Source: Microbacterium abyssi
Lineage (GTDB): Bacteria > Actinomycetota > Actinomycetes > Actinomycetales > Microbacteriaceae
DNA: 64,000 nt
Direction: 5' to 3'
NCBI RefSeq assembly: GCF_015277895.1
Contig: NZ_CP063815.1
Span: 1,178,001-1,242,000 of the forward strand
Below are positions 1 through 8,084 of this stretch, in pieces (within the stretch, counting starts at the first letter, position 1; every line of letters starts with the position of its first letter). The position numbers were made by a program, and so were the translations under genes. Below the pieces are notes generated by a model. That model did no database searches and was not told the origin of the DNA. It worked only from the letters and a program-made list of their open reading frames with translations.

Positions 1-733
1 ACTGGTCGGCGATCCATTTCAGATCGGACTGCCAACGCTGCATCGCCTCGATGCGCGGTGCGACCGCGTGGACGGCGACGATCGTGGGACCGGTGCCGTT
101 CACCGGCATCACGACGGCGCTGGGAACAGAGCTGGTGTTGCTGCTGCCGTCCTCCGATGACGCGATCACCGAGTAGTCGCCGAGCTCGGGAGAGATGAGG
201 ATCGTGGTCTCCCAGGCCTGCGGACCGTTCTCGACATCGCCGAACTGCACGTGGTGGACCCACATCGGCTGCCCCTGCTCACGCAGCATGACGGCGATGC
301 GCTCGCCGACCGACTCAGCCGTCTCCGGCAGCGTGACGACATCGGCCTGCTGGGTGAGGATCTCATCGGCCACAGTCTCGGCCGGTACCGCTTCTCCGGC
401 GGTGTTCCAGGTCAGCACGCGGACGCTCTCATCGGTCTTCTCCGGCAGGGCGCCGGAACCGAATCCACGCATCGCCCCGATCGCCCCGGTCGCGGCTGCC
501 GCCAGCAGCGCGACGATGAGGATGGATGCCGCGAACCCGCGCAGCGGGCGCACGAACAGCAGCAGTAGGGATAGGAGCGCGATCACCAGGAACGCGGCGA
601 GGACGAGGCCGCGCACGGCCACGAGCTGCGCGAACGGGTACGTCTGCTCGAGCTGGAAGAACTGCGGCCACACCACGACCGCCGACGCGATTGCGAACAG
701 CACTGTGATGAGGATTCCCAGCAGACGAAACAT
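1..733 (-). CDS. Membrane-anchored endonuclease/exonuclease/phosphatase (EEP) family protein, 3' end cut by window
   Basis: The reading frame starts at an ATG at 733 and runs off the left edge, leaving about 244 residues. The first ~90 residues hold three hydrophobic segments (about 4-21, 42-61 and 68-86). A soluble part follows with the start of an EEP (DNase I-like) fold: a strand ending in TWNT, then ADVVTLPE with the metal-binding Glu, and later VAVHAVAP. Known relatives with three N-terminal helices and an outward-facing EEP domain are common in Actinobacteria, and their substrate is usually unknown. The C-terminal catalytic residues (GDxN, SDH) lie outside the window. The family call is good; the substrate is not predictable. 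Confidence 0.8.
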   Translation of the reverse strand, partial: MFRLLGILITVLFAIASAVVVWPQFFQLEQTYPFAQLVAVRGLVLAAFLVIALLSLLLLFVRPLRGFAASILIVALLAAAATGAIGAMRGFGSGALPEKTDESVRVLTWNTAGEAVPAETVADEILTQQADVVTLPETAESVGERIAVMLREQGQPMWVHHVQFGDVENGPQAWETTILISPELGDYSVIASSEDGSSNTSSVPSAVVMPVNGTGPTIVAVHAVAPRIEAMQRWQSDLKWIADQ

Positions 734-740
734 CCCTTCG

Positions 741-746
741 AGCCTA
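741..746 (-). promoter_or_regulatory. -10 hexamer of a probable leaderless promoter
   Basis: TAGGCT lies 7 nt before the ATG at 733, so transcription would begin at or next to the start codon. It fits the TANNNT pattern seen before many genes here. Confidence 0.5.
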
Positions 747-806
747 GATGCGCACGCTGTGAATCGCCTGCCGCGACGCCTCCGTGCCGCCGTGTTCTCG
801 CGGCAG

Positions 807-812
807 TAATGT
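807..812 (+). promoter_or_regulatory. -10 hexamer of a probable leaderless promoter
   Basis: TAATGT lies 6 nt before the ATG at 819. The spacer contains GAGG, so a short leader with a ribosome site is the alternative. Confidence 0.45.
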
Positions 813-818
813 CGAGGC

Positions 819-1688
819 ATGACCGATGTGCAGACCTTCGCGGGGCCCGCCGACCTGCACCTGCACTCCAATCACTCCGACGGCACCGAGAATCCGGGGC
901 AGGTGGTCCGTCAGGCGCATGCCCACGGCATCCGCACGCTTGCGCTCACCGACCACGACCGCACGACCGGCTGGGACGAGGCGGGACATGCGGCGGCGTC
1001 GCTCGGCATGACGTTCATCCCGGGGATGGAGCTGTCCGCCAAGCACCAGTGGCGCAGCGTCCATGTGCTCGGATACCTCTTCGACCCCGAGAACGCGGCG
1101 CTGCGCGCCGAAACCGGCCGCATCCGCAACGACCGGGTCGGTCGCGCCGAGCGCATCGTGCGCAACATCGGGCGAGACTACGCGCTGAGCTGGGCGGACG
1201 TGCTGGAGCAGACCACGACGGATGCCACGGTCGGAAGGCCGCACATCGCCGATGCCCTGATCGCCCGCGGCATCGTCCGCGATCGCTCGGAAGCGTTCGA
1301 CGGCATCCTGCATCCGCGCGAGGGGTACTACGAGCCGCACTACGCGCCGGATCCGCTCACGGCCGTGCGGCTGATCACACAGGCCGGGGGAGTCGCGGTG
1401 ATCGCACACCCCGTCACCTCGGGCCGCGACCGCATGATGCCGCTCGCATTCATCGAGGAACTCATCGCCGCAGGTCTCGGCGGTCTCGAGATCGATCATC
1501 GCGAGAACACCGAGGCAGGCAAGCGCACGCTGCGTGGTCTCGCCGCGAAGCACGACCTCATCGTGACGGGGTCGAGCGACTACCACGGCGCGGGCAAGCC
1601 CAATCTTCCCGGCGAGAACACGACGTCGGAGGAGATGGTCGCGCGGATCATCTCGCAGGCGTCGGGGACGAGCCCCCGGTACCCGTAG
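819..1688 (+). CDS. PHP domain phosphoesterase
   Basis: This 289-residue protein is a metal-dependent phosphoesterase of the PHP (polymerase and histidinol phosphatase) superfamily. Metal ligands are visible in family order: DLHLHSNHSD at 12-21, TDHD at 43-46, the Glu of GMEL at 70, GRPH near 140, IAHP near 200 and SDYHG near the C-terminus. Its length matches the YciV/RnaAM-type enzymes that act on nucleoside 3',5'-bisphosphates or short RNA, and that is the best functional guess. The start follows TAATGT by 6 nt. It is divergent from the EEP gene and convergent with the DEAD-box helicase gene. The fold call is strong; the substrate is inferred. Confidence 0.85.
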   Translation: MTDVQTFAGPADLHLHSNHSDGTENPGQVVRQAHAHGIRTLALTDHDRTTGWDEAGHAAASLGMTFIPGMELSAKHQWRSVHVLGYLFDPENAALRAETGRIRNDRVGRAERIVRNIGRDYALSWADVLEQTTTDATVGRPHIADALIARGIVRDRSEAFDGILHPREGYYEPHYAPDPLTAVRLITQAGGVAVIAHPVTSGRDRMMPLAFIEELIAAGLGGLEIDHRENTEAGKRTLRGLAAKHDLIVTGSSDYHGAGKPNLPGENTTSEEMVARIISQASGTSPRYP

Positions 1689-1754
1689 GCGTGCCTCTCA
1701 CCCTCTCGCCCGCCGCGGGGGCGGCTCAGGATGAGAGATACGCCCTAAGCGCGC

Positions 1755-3275
1755 TCAGGCGCCTGCGGGCGCGGCGCCACCGGAGCGGCGACGACGGCGA
1801 CGGCGCTGCGGAGCGGGCTTGCCATCGCGGTGCTCACGGGTGGCGTCCCCGTCGTGGGTTCCGGCGCCTGCGGCGTCGCGATCCGTCGCGGGCGCGGCGT
1901 TCGAACCACCCGAAGCGGGCGTCTCGCCGCTCTCGGTGAAGGTGGAGCCGACCTGCTCACCCGACGAGCCGCGACGGCGACGGCGACGGCGACGCGTGGT
2001 GCCCTCGTCCGTGCCCTCCGCTGCGGCATCCGCGGCGCTCTGCGGCTGACGCTGCCGACGCTCGGCTGCGGGCTTGTCGGCCTTCGGCGCCGTCGTGAGG
2101 CGGCCCTTGGTGCCCTCGGGGATGTCCAGGTCGGCGAACAGGTGCGGGCTGGACGAGTACGTCTCGACGGGCTCGGGCTGACCGAACTCGAGTGCGCGGT
2201 TGATGAGGGCCCACTTGTGCAGGTCCTCCCAGTCGACGAACGTGACGGCGATGCCGGTCTTGCCGGCGCGTCCCGTGCGGCCGGCGCGGTGCAGGTACGT
2301 CTTCTCCTCGTCCGGGATCGTGTGGTTGATCACGTGCGTGACGTCATCGACGTCGATGCCGCGGGCGGCGACATCGGTGGCGACCAGGACGTCGCGCTTG
2401 CCCGCCTTGAACGCCGCCATCGAGCGCTCGCGCTGCTCCTGGCCCATGTCGCCGTGCACGCCGCCGACGTTGAAGCCGCGGTCGCCCAGCTCGTCGACGA
2501 GCTTCTGCGCTGCGCGCTTGGTGCGGGTGAAGATGACGGTCTTGCCACGGCCCTCGGCCTGCAGGATACGGGCGATGACCTCGTCCTTGTCGAGCGAGTG
2601 CGCCCGGTACACGAGGTGCTTGATGTTCGCCTGCGTCAGCCCCTCATCGGGGTCGTTGGCGCGGATGTGGATCGGGTTCGACATGAACCGACGTGCGAGC
2701 GCCACGATCGGGCCGGGCATGGTCGCCGAGAACAGCTGGGTGTGACGGACGGCCGGGACCTTCTGGAAGATCTTCTCGATGTCGGCCAGGAAGCCGAGGT
2801 CGAGCATCTTGTCGGCCTCGTCGAGCACGACCTCGGTCGCGTTCGACAGGTCGAGCAGGCGCTGACCGGCGAGATCGATCAGACGGCCGGGGGTGCCGAC
2901 GACGATCTGCGCTCCCGCCTTGAGCTGATCGATCTGGCCCTCATACGCCTTGCCGCCGTAGATGGCGACGACGCTGGTGGAGCGATTGCTGGTGAGCAGG
3001 TCGATGTCCTCGTACACCTGCACCGCGAGCTCACGGGTCGGGACGACGATGAGCGCCTTGACACCGTGCTCGGGGTCCTTGCCGAGACGCTGCACGACGG
3101 GAATGCCGAAGCCGAAGGTCTTGCCCGTTCCGGTCTTGGCCTGGCCGATGATGTCCTGGCCGGGAAGGCCTAGGGGGATGGTCTGCTCCTGGATGGGGAA
3201 CGCGTCCACGATGCCCTTTGCGGCGAGTGCGTCGACGATGTCCTGATCGATACCGAGGTCAGCGAAGGTTGTCAC
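1755..3275 (-). CDS. DEAD-box ATP-dependent RNA helicase
   Basis: The 506-residue protein starts at a GTG (3275). It shows the full DEAD-box set: Q motif around Gln29, AKTGTGKT at 46-53, PTRELA near 79, TPGR near 127, DEAD at 151-154, SAT at 182-184, and HRAGRTGRAG in the second RecA domain. The last ~110 residues are a low-complexity, Arg/Gly/Ala-rich basic tail with runs of Arg, probably for nonspecific RNA binding. It would unwind structured RNA in ribosome assembly or mRNA turnover. The equivalent gene next to a MiaE-like gene in M. tuberculosis is called rhlE (from memory). It diverges from the ferritin-like gene. Confidence 0.93.
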   Translation of the reverse strand: MTTFADLGIDQDIVDALAAKGIVDAFPIQEQTIPLGLPGQDIIGQAKTGTGKTFGFGIPVVQRLGKDPEHGVKALIVVPTRELAVQVYEDIDLLTSNRSTSVVAIYGGKAYEGQIDQLKAGAQIVVGTPGRLIDLAGQRLLDLSNATEVVLDEADKMLDLGFLADIEKIFQKVPAVRHTQLFSATMPGPIVALARRFMSNPIHIRANDPDEGLTQANIKHLVYRAHSLDKDEVIARILQAEGRGKTVIFTRTKRAAQKLVDELGDRGFNVGGVHGDMGQEQRERSMAAFKAGKRDVLVATDVAARGIDVDDVTHVINHTIPDEEKTYLHRAGRTGRAGKTGIAVTFVDWEDLHKWALINRALEFGQPEPVETYSSSPHLFADLDIPEGTKGRLTTAPKADKPAAERRQRQPQSAADAAAEGTDEGTTRRRRRRRRGSSGEQVGSTFTESGETPASGGSNAAPATDRDAAGAGTHDGDATREHRDGKPAPQRRRRRRRSGGAAPAGA

Positions 3276-3294
3276 TTGTTATGTTTGCCTGTCC

Positions 3295-3324
3295 GGCGGC
3301 CCTTCGACGAACTCAGGGACCGCC
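3295..3324. repeat. Short palindromic intergenic repeat (REP-like)
   Basis: GGCGG-CCC (3295-3302) can pair with GGG-A-CCGCC (3316-3324) around a 13-nt loop. The core reads CCTTCGACGAACTCAGGG, a consensus I recall seeing scattered between genes of many high-G+C bacteria. It sits between the divergent helicase and ferritin-like genes and has no coding potential. Confidence 0.5.
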
Positions 3325-3439
3325 AATTTAACGGATCCACGCCGTCTCTTGTGCCACAGGCGCGGCGCCCCGCTCCAACGGCAGGACGAACCCAGCCTAC
3401 CCGAGGCCGCGTTCCAGGCGAGGATTCGATGCGCGCAGG

Positions 3440-3445
3440 TAGTCT
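3440..3445 (+). promoter_or_regulatory. -10 hexamer of a probable leaderless promoter
   Basis: TAGTCT lies 6 nt before the GTG at 3452, and no Shine-Dalgarno is present. This supports GTG 3452 over the next in-frame GTG at 3455. Confidence 0.55.
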
Positions 3446-3451
3446 GATCCC

Positions 3452-4162
3452 GTGGTGAAGTGGTTCTGGCAGCGAGACAAGCCCCGGCGCACCCTGTCCC
3501 TTCGCAGTCGCGGAGAGCTGGGTGAGGCGACCCGGGTCGACTTCGCCGAGCTGGCACCCGAGCTGAATCGCTTCCTCGGTCAGGCGGCCTATCTGCAGCT
3601 CGGTTACTTCGAGACGCTCACCCGGCTGATCCGTGCGACGCCCGAACTCGACGAGAAGGCCGCGCTCGCGCAGGCTGCCGGCGCAGCGCTCAGCAAGCAC
3701 CGCGGCATCGTGTCGATCATCCGGGAGCAGGGCGAGGACCCGACCGAGATCATGCTCCCGTTCCAGGAGCACCTCGATGCGTTCCGCCGCAAGACCATCG
3801 GACTGCGTCCACGCGAGACACTGCTTGCGGTCTACATCACGGCGGGGATGCTGGACGATTTCTATCTCGCACTGGCGTCGAGCTACGGCGAGACGGGCGC
3901 GCGCGTCGCGGACATCCTCAGTGAGGACGACGACACCGGCGAGATCGTGGCCATCCTCAAGCGCACGATCGAAAGCGACGGCGAATGGCGCTCACTCCTT
4001 TCGATGTGGGCGCGCAGACTCGTCGGCGACACGCTGCTCGTGGCGCGCCAGGCGCTGCGCACCGAGCGTCTTGCCGAGGACGGCGACCGCGTCGAACCCG
4101 TTTACACCGAGCTCGTGGGCGCGCATGCGCGCCGGATGGACGCGATGGGGCTCGCCGCGTAG
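3452..4162 (+). CDS. Ferritin-like (MiaE-like) protein
   Basis: The 236-residue, mainly helical protein matches the actinobacterial family built on the tRNA-(ms2io6A)-hydroxylase-like ferritin fold (PF13794, from memory). Long amphipathic helices carry candidate carboxylates, such as QLGYFETLTRL near 50 and MLDDFYLAL near 130. A classical pair of EExxH iron-binding motifs is not obvious, so hydroxylase activity is not shown. It starts directly after a leaderless -10 box. It is divergent from the DEAD-box helicase and convergent with the small membrane protein gene, an arrangement also found around Rv3210c in M. tuberculosis. The family assignment is good; the role is unknown. Confidence 0.75.
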   Translation: MVKWFWQRDKPRRTLSLRSRGELGEATRVDFAELAPELNRFLGQAAYLQLGYFETLTRLIRATPELDEKAALAQAAGAALSKHRGIVSIIREQGEDPTEIMLPFQEHLDAFRRKTIGLRPRETLLAVYITAGMLDDFYLALASSYGETGARVADILSEDDDTGEIVAILKRTIESDGEWRSLLSMWARRLVGDTLLVARQALRTERLAEDGDRVEPVYTELVGAHARRMDAMGLAA

Positions 4163-4168
4163 CGCGGC

Positions 4169-4456
4169 TCAGATTCCCAGTGCCGCGCGCTTGGCGGCAT
4201 CCGAGCGATGACGGGATGCCGTGAGCGCGAAGCCCGCCACCCCGGCGAGCGCGACCGCACCGACGATGCTCGCCAGCCACAGCCAGCCGCTGTCCTGGCC
4301 GACGCCTGCCCACTGCATGACCGTGTACACGATCGCCGATGCCGCGGTCGCCATCGCCGGAACGACCACGACGCCGCGCAGGTCGCGATGCGGCAGCAGA
4401 TAGTGCACGCCGATACCCAGCGCGCAGGCGGCGATCAGCGCGAGGAGGATGTACAT
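4169..4456 (-). CDS. Small conserved membrane protein
   Basis: This 95-residue protein is almost entirely hydrophobic, with three transmembrane helices at about 2-20, 28-48 and 58-80 and a short basic, Ala-rich tail. Its start at 4456 lies 6 nt after the stop of the DUF3107 gene on the same strand, so the two are very likely co-transcribed. I recognise no domain and assign no function. Confidence 0.65.
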   Translation of the reverse strand: MYILLALIAACALGIGVHYLLPHRDLRGVVVVPAMATAASAIVYTVMQWAGVGQDSGWLWLASIVGAVALAGVAGFALTASRHRSDAAKRAALGI

Positions 4457-4462
4457 CTCGGG

Positions 4463-4687
4463 TCAGGCGACGAAGCCGACGCGACGAGATTCCTCTGTGC
4501 CCAGCTCGACGTAGGCGAGGTTCGCGGTCGGGACGATGTAGGAGTTGCCCTTCACATCGGTGAAGCTCACGTGCGCTGCGTTCTGCTCGAGGGCTGACGC
4601 GACCTCGGTGCGGAGTTCCTCCGCGCCGGTGGCGGTCTCGAAGTTCAGCTCGCGGCCGGTGTTGATGATGCCGATGCGGATTTCCAC
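4463..4687 (-). CDS. DUF3107 family protein
   Basis: A 74-residue protein beginning at GTG (4687) with AAGGAG as a good ribosome site about 7 nt upstream. It begins with EIRIGIINTGREL and keeps the DUF3107 pattern: a central SFTDVKGNSYIVP strand pair and AYVELG near the end. The family is ubiquitous in Actinobacteria (Rv3208A/TB9.4 in M. tuberculosis, from memory) and its function is unknown. It probably heads a two-gene unit with the downstream membrane protein. A longer frame reaching 5164 is open only because of G+C bias; start and length here agree with the family. Confidence 0.85.
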   Translation of the reverse strand: MEIRIGIINTGRELNFETATGAEELRTEVASALEQNAAHVSFTDVKGNSYIVPTANLAYVELGTEESRRVGFVA

Positions 4688-4719
4688 GCGTGCTCCTTGA
4701 AGATTCGGGGACTGAGACG

Positions 4720-4725
4720 ACTCTA
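4720..4725 (-). promoter_or_regulatory. -10 hexamer for the DUF3107 gene
   Basis: TAGAGT on the minus strand lies 32 nt before the GTG at 4687, giving a short leader that includes AAGGAG. This is a leadered promoter, unlike most others here. Confidence 0.4.
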
Positions 4726-4828
4726 CCCCGGGGGCAGGATGGCGGATCGGGCACGGGGCCCCGTTTCGCCATGGGCGCACAAGAGCGGCCGCGGGACGCC
4801 GCTGGCCGGTCATGTCGCCGGTGCCGGA

Positions 4829-4834
4829 TACCGT
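4829..4834 (+). promoter_or_regulatory. -10 hexamer deciding the adnA start
   Basis: TACCGT lies 7 nt before the ATG at 4842. It favours 4842 over the in-frame ATG at 4812, which would place the promoter inside the gene. Confidence 0.5.
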
Positions 4835-4841
4835 GGATGAC

Positions 4842-7800
4842 ATGACACAGCATGCCGCGCAGAGAGCTGTCGTCGAGGCCCCCGCCGCGGCATCCGGTGT
4901 CGTCATCGGCGCCCCCGGCACGGGCAAGACCCGAACGCTCACCGACCGCGTCGTGGCTCTGCTGACCGACCACGCGCTGGCGCCGGAGGAGCTGCTGGTG
5001 CTCACGCCGAACCGGCAGGCGGCGACGGCCCTGCGCGACCGCATCGGCATGCGCATCGGCCAGGCGACGCCGGGGCCGCTCGCCCGATCAGTGGGCTCGT
5101 TCGCCTTCCAGATCGTCCGCGGAGCGATGGTGCACGCGGGCGAGGAGCCGCCCGCGCTGCTCACCGGCGCCGATCAGGACCGCATCATCGCGGATCTGCT
5201 CGCCGGTGACGCCGATGACGAGGGGCAGGGCTCGCTCAGCCGCTGGCCGGAGGAGCTGTCGACGAGCGTGCGTGCATCGAAGGACTTCCGCTCCGAGCTG
5301 CGTGCGTTCCTCGCCGAATGCACCGAGCTCGGCGTGCTGCCCTCCGAGCTGCAGCGGTCGGAGCGTCCGGTCTGGGCCGCCGCCGGTGCCTTCATCGACG
5401 AGTACCGCACGGTGCTGGCGGGCATGCGCACGGCGTATCGCGACGCCCCGGACCTCCTCAGCGAGGCGGCGGCGATCATGCGAGATGCGGATGCCGCGCC
5501 GCTCGGGCCGCTCGCAGCGCTCCGGGTGGTGCTGATCGACGACGCGCAGGAGATCACCAGGGGCGGCATCACGCTCGTGCACGCGCTGCGCGCCCGCGGC
5601 ATCGCCGTGATCGCGTTCGGCGACCCCGACATCTCGTCCGGCGCGTTCCGCGGCGCGAGCCCGCAGCTGTTCCACGAGCTGTCCAACCTGCTCGACGAGG
5701 TGTTCGTGCTCGACACCGCACACAGGCAGGCTTCCGCGCTCACGGGTCTCACCCGCACCGTGACCCAGGCGATCGGCGTCGCCGGCCGCGTCGAGCATCG
5801 CCGGGCGCCGGGGCCCGCCCCCGAGACACCCGATCCGGCGGTGCAGGCGTTTCTGGCATCCTCGCCGTACGAAGAGATCGACCGCATCGCAGGCACCCTC
5901 CGCGACTGGCACCTCAGCCACGGCATCCCGTGGAGCGACATGGCCGTCATCGCGCACGACACGCGTCAGGTCACGACGCTAGAGACAGAACTCGCAGCCC
6001 GCGAGGTGCCGACCCGCGCCGCCGGCGTGCAGCGCCCGCTGGGAAGCGAGCGCGTCGTGCGCGACATCGTCGGCATCGTGCGACTCGCTCTGCAGCCGGC
6101 CGCCGAACGCACGCCGGAGGACCTCGTCGACGCGCTCCGGTCTCCGTTCGGAGGACTGGATGCCGTCGGTCTCAGGCGCCTCCGCGCCCGCCTGCGGCAT
6201 GTCGAGCTCGCCGACGGGGGATCGACTCCGGCATCCGAACTGCTGCGTCAGGCACTGGAATTCCCCGCGCAGTTCACATTCATCGATGCCCCGGAGGCCC
6301 GCATCGCCGCACGGTTCGCCACCACGCTCGCCGAGACGGCCGCCGCGGCTGCGCACGAGACGATCCACGAACTGCTCTGGCGGATCTGGGACGCGGCCCG
6401 CGCGCTCGACGGCGGCAAGCTCGCCCGGTATTGGCAGGAGACCGCAGGCAAGCCCGGCGGTGGCGAGATCGCGCGGAACCTCGACGCGCTGGTCGCGCTG
6501 TTCGACGCCGCGAAGCGGTTCGTCGAGCGGACGCCGAACGAAGATCCTGAGACGTTCGTCCGCGACATCCTCGACAGTGAGGTGCCAGAGGACTCCCTGT
6601 CGACGCCTGACCGTCCTGGGCTCGTCACCCTCCTGACGCCGGCCACGGCGCTGGGAACCCAGTTCGAGGCGGTCATCGTCGCCGGCGTGCAGGAGGGCAT
6701 CTGGCCGAACACGCGCCTGCGCGGCGGACTGCTCGAGACCTGGCGGTTGGCGGATGCCGTCACCGCAGCGCGCACCGGCAGCCCCGTCCCTGACCCGGGC
6801 GTGCTCGACCGGCGACGAGACGCGCTGCACGACGAGCTGCGGTTGTTCGTGCGGGCGGTGTCGCGTGCGCGATCGCGCATCCTGGTATCGGCTGTCGACG
6901 ATGACGACTCGAGCCCGAGTCCGTTCTTTATGTTCCTCCCCGAGCCGCCGCCGGCATCCGATCACCCGGCCGCCGAGCATCCGCTGACGCTCCGCGGGCT
7001 CGTGGCCAGGCACCGCCGTACGCTGACGAGCGCGCCTGACCCCGCCTCGCGCGCCGAGGCCGCCGGGCAGCTGGCCGTCCTCGCGCGCGAGGGCGTCCCC
7101 GGCGCCGACCCGAGCGAGTGGTACGGCACGATCGCCCCGTCCACCGACGCCCCGCTGCACGACCTCGCCCTCGAGGCCGCGCGGGTGTCGCCGTCGCGGA
7201 TGGAATCCTTCGAGGAGTGCGAGCTGCACTGGGCGATCTCGGCACTGGGAGGCGACACAGTGCTCCCGCCCTCGGCGGGGATCGGCACCATCATCCACGA
7301 GGCCATGGAGAAGGTGCCGGGCGGCGACCTCGACGAGATGCGCGCGATCGTCGCCGAGCATTGGGGAGAGCTCGATTTCGAGACCGAGTGGATCAGCCGG
7401 AAGGAGCGCCGCCGCGCCGACCTGTACGTCGAACGGCTGCATGCCTACCTCGGCGAGGTCGCCCGCGACGGCGGCCGCGTACTCGCCAGCGAGGTCGAGT
7501 TCCGCTTCGCCGTGGAGGTGACCGATCAGGATGCGGCTGCGGATCCCGGCGCGACGCCGGCCGTGTTCATCGGCGACGAGACGAGCGGACCGGGGCGCGC
7601 CGTCGTGCACGGATTCATCGACCGCGTCGAGGCGTACCCCAGTGGTGCGGGCGAACACGCGGTCGCGCGGGGCAGGGGAACGGCACTGATGGGACCGGGA
7701 GCCGAGGGGGAGTGCGTCGTGGTCGTCGATCTGAAGACCGGCAAGTACGAGCCGGAGTCCGACGGGAAGGTCGAGGAGCACGCACAGCTCGCGGCCTACC

Positions 7801-8084
7801 AGATCGCCGTGGAACAGGGCCTCATCGAGGGCGCCGATCCCGCTGCCCTGACCGGTGCGCGTCTGCTCATCGTCTCGAAGACCCTGTCGGGCAGCCACTA
7901 CCGGGTCGCGCACCAGCACACGCTCGAGGGCGAAGGGCGGATGCGCTTCCTGAACCGGCTCGCCGATGCGGCGCGAGGGATGTCCGCCGGCAGCTTCACC
8001 GCCCACGTCGAGGCGCACTGCGCCGACGTGCAGTGGCGCGTGCAGCCCTGTCGCATCCACACCGTGCCGGCGGTCAGCGCATGA
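4842..8084 (+). CDS. adnA: AdnA-like helicase-nuclease subunit
   Basis: The protein (1080 residues from 4842) is a UvrD/Rep-type motor fused to a C-terminal PD-(D/E)xK nuclease, one half of the actinobacterial AdnAB machine that resects double-strand breaks. Walker A is GAPGTGKT (23-30). Motif II reads IDDAQE instead of the usual DExQ, motif III is GDPDISSGAFRGA, and motif VI is a degenerate VSRARSR. The nuclease part shows GFIDRVEAY, then VDLKTG and a following QLAAYQ helix. The next gene overlaps its stop by 4 nt (ATGA), fitting equimolar subunits. The weak motor motifs match the known asymmetry in which one subunit does most of the pulling. Pairing and architecture make the call firm. Confidence 0.88.
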   Translation: MTQHAAQRAVVEAPAAASGVVIGAPGTGKTRTLTDRVVALLTDHALAPEELLVLTPNRQAATALRDRIGMRIGQATPGPLARSVGSFAFQIVRGAMVHAGEEPPALLTGADQDRIIADLLAGDADDEGQGSLSRWPEELSTSVRASKDFRSELRAFLAECTELGVLPSELQRSERPVWAAAGAFIDEYRTVLAGMRTAYRDAPDLLSEAAAIMRDADAAPLGPLAALRVVLIDDAQEITRGGITLVHALRARGIAVIAFGDPDISSGAFRGASPQLFHELSNLLDEVFVLDTAHRQASALTGLTRTVTQAIGVAGRVEHRRAPGPAPETPDPAVQAFLASSPYEEIDRIAGTLRDWHLSHGIPWSDMAVIAHDTRQVTTLETELAAREVPTRAAGVQRPLGSERVVRDIVGIVRLALQPAAERTPEDLVDALRSPFGGLDAVGLRRLRARLRHVELADGGSTPASELLRQALEFPAQFTFIDAPEARIAARFATTLAETAAAAAHETIHELLWRIWDAARALDGGKLARYWQETAGKPGGGEIARNLDALVALFDAAKRFVERTPNEDPETFVRDILDSEVPEDSLSTPDRPGLVTLLTPATALGTQFEAVIVAGVQEGIWPNTRLRGGLLETWRLADAVTAARTGSPVPDPGVLDRRRDALHDELRLFVRAVSRARSRILVSAVDDDDSSPSPFFMFLPEPPPASDHPAAEHPLTLRGLVARHRRTLTSAPDPASRAEAAGQLAVLAREGVPGADPSEWYGTIAPSTDAPLHDLALEAARVSPSRMESFEECELHWAISALGGDTVLPPSAGIGTIIHEAMEKVPGGDLDEMRAIVAEHWGELDFETEWISRKERRRADLYVERLHAYLGEVARDGGRVLASEVEFRFAVEVTDQDAAADPGATPAVFIGDETSGPGRAVVHGFIDRVEAYPSGAGEHAVARGRGTALMGPGAEGECVVVVDLKTGKYEPESDGKVEEHAQLAAYQIAVEQGLIEGADPAALTGARLLIVSKTLSGSHYRVAHQHTLEGEGRMRFLNRLADAARGMSAGSFTAHVEAHCADVQWRVQPCRIHTVPAVSA

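Noticed and set aside
1830..3173. A 447-codon plus-strand frame opposite the DEAD-box helicase
   Set aside because: The minus strand carries all helicase motifs; this frame shows only Leu/Val/Arg/Asp bias.
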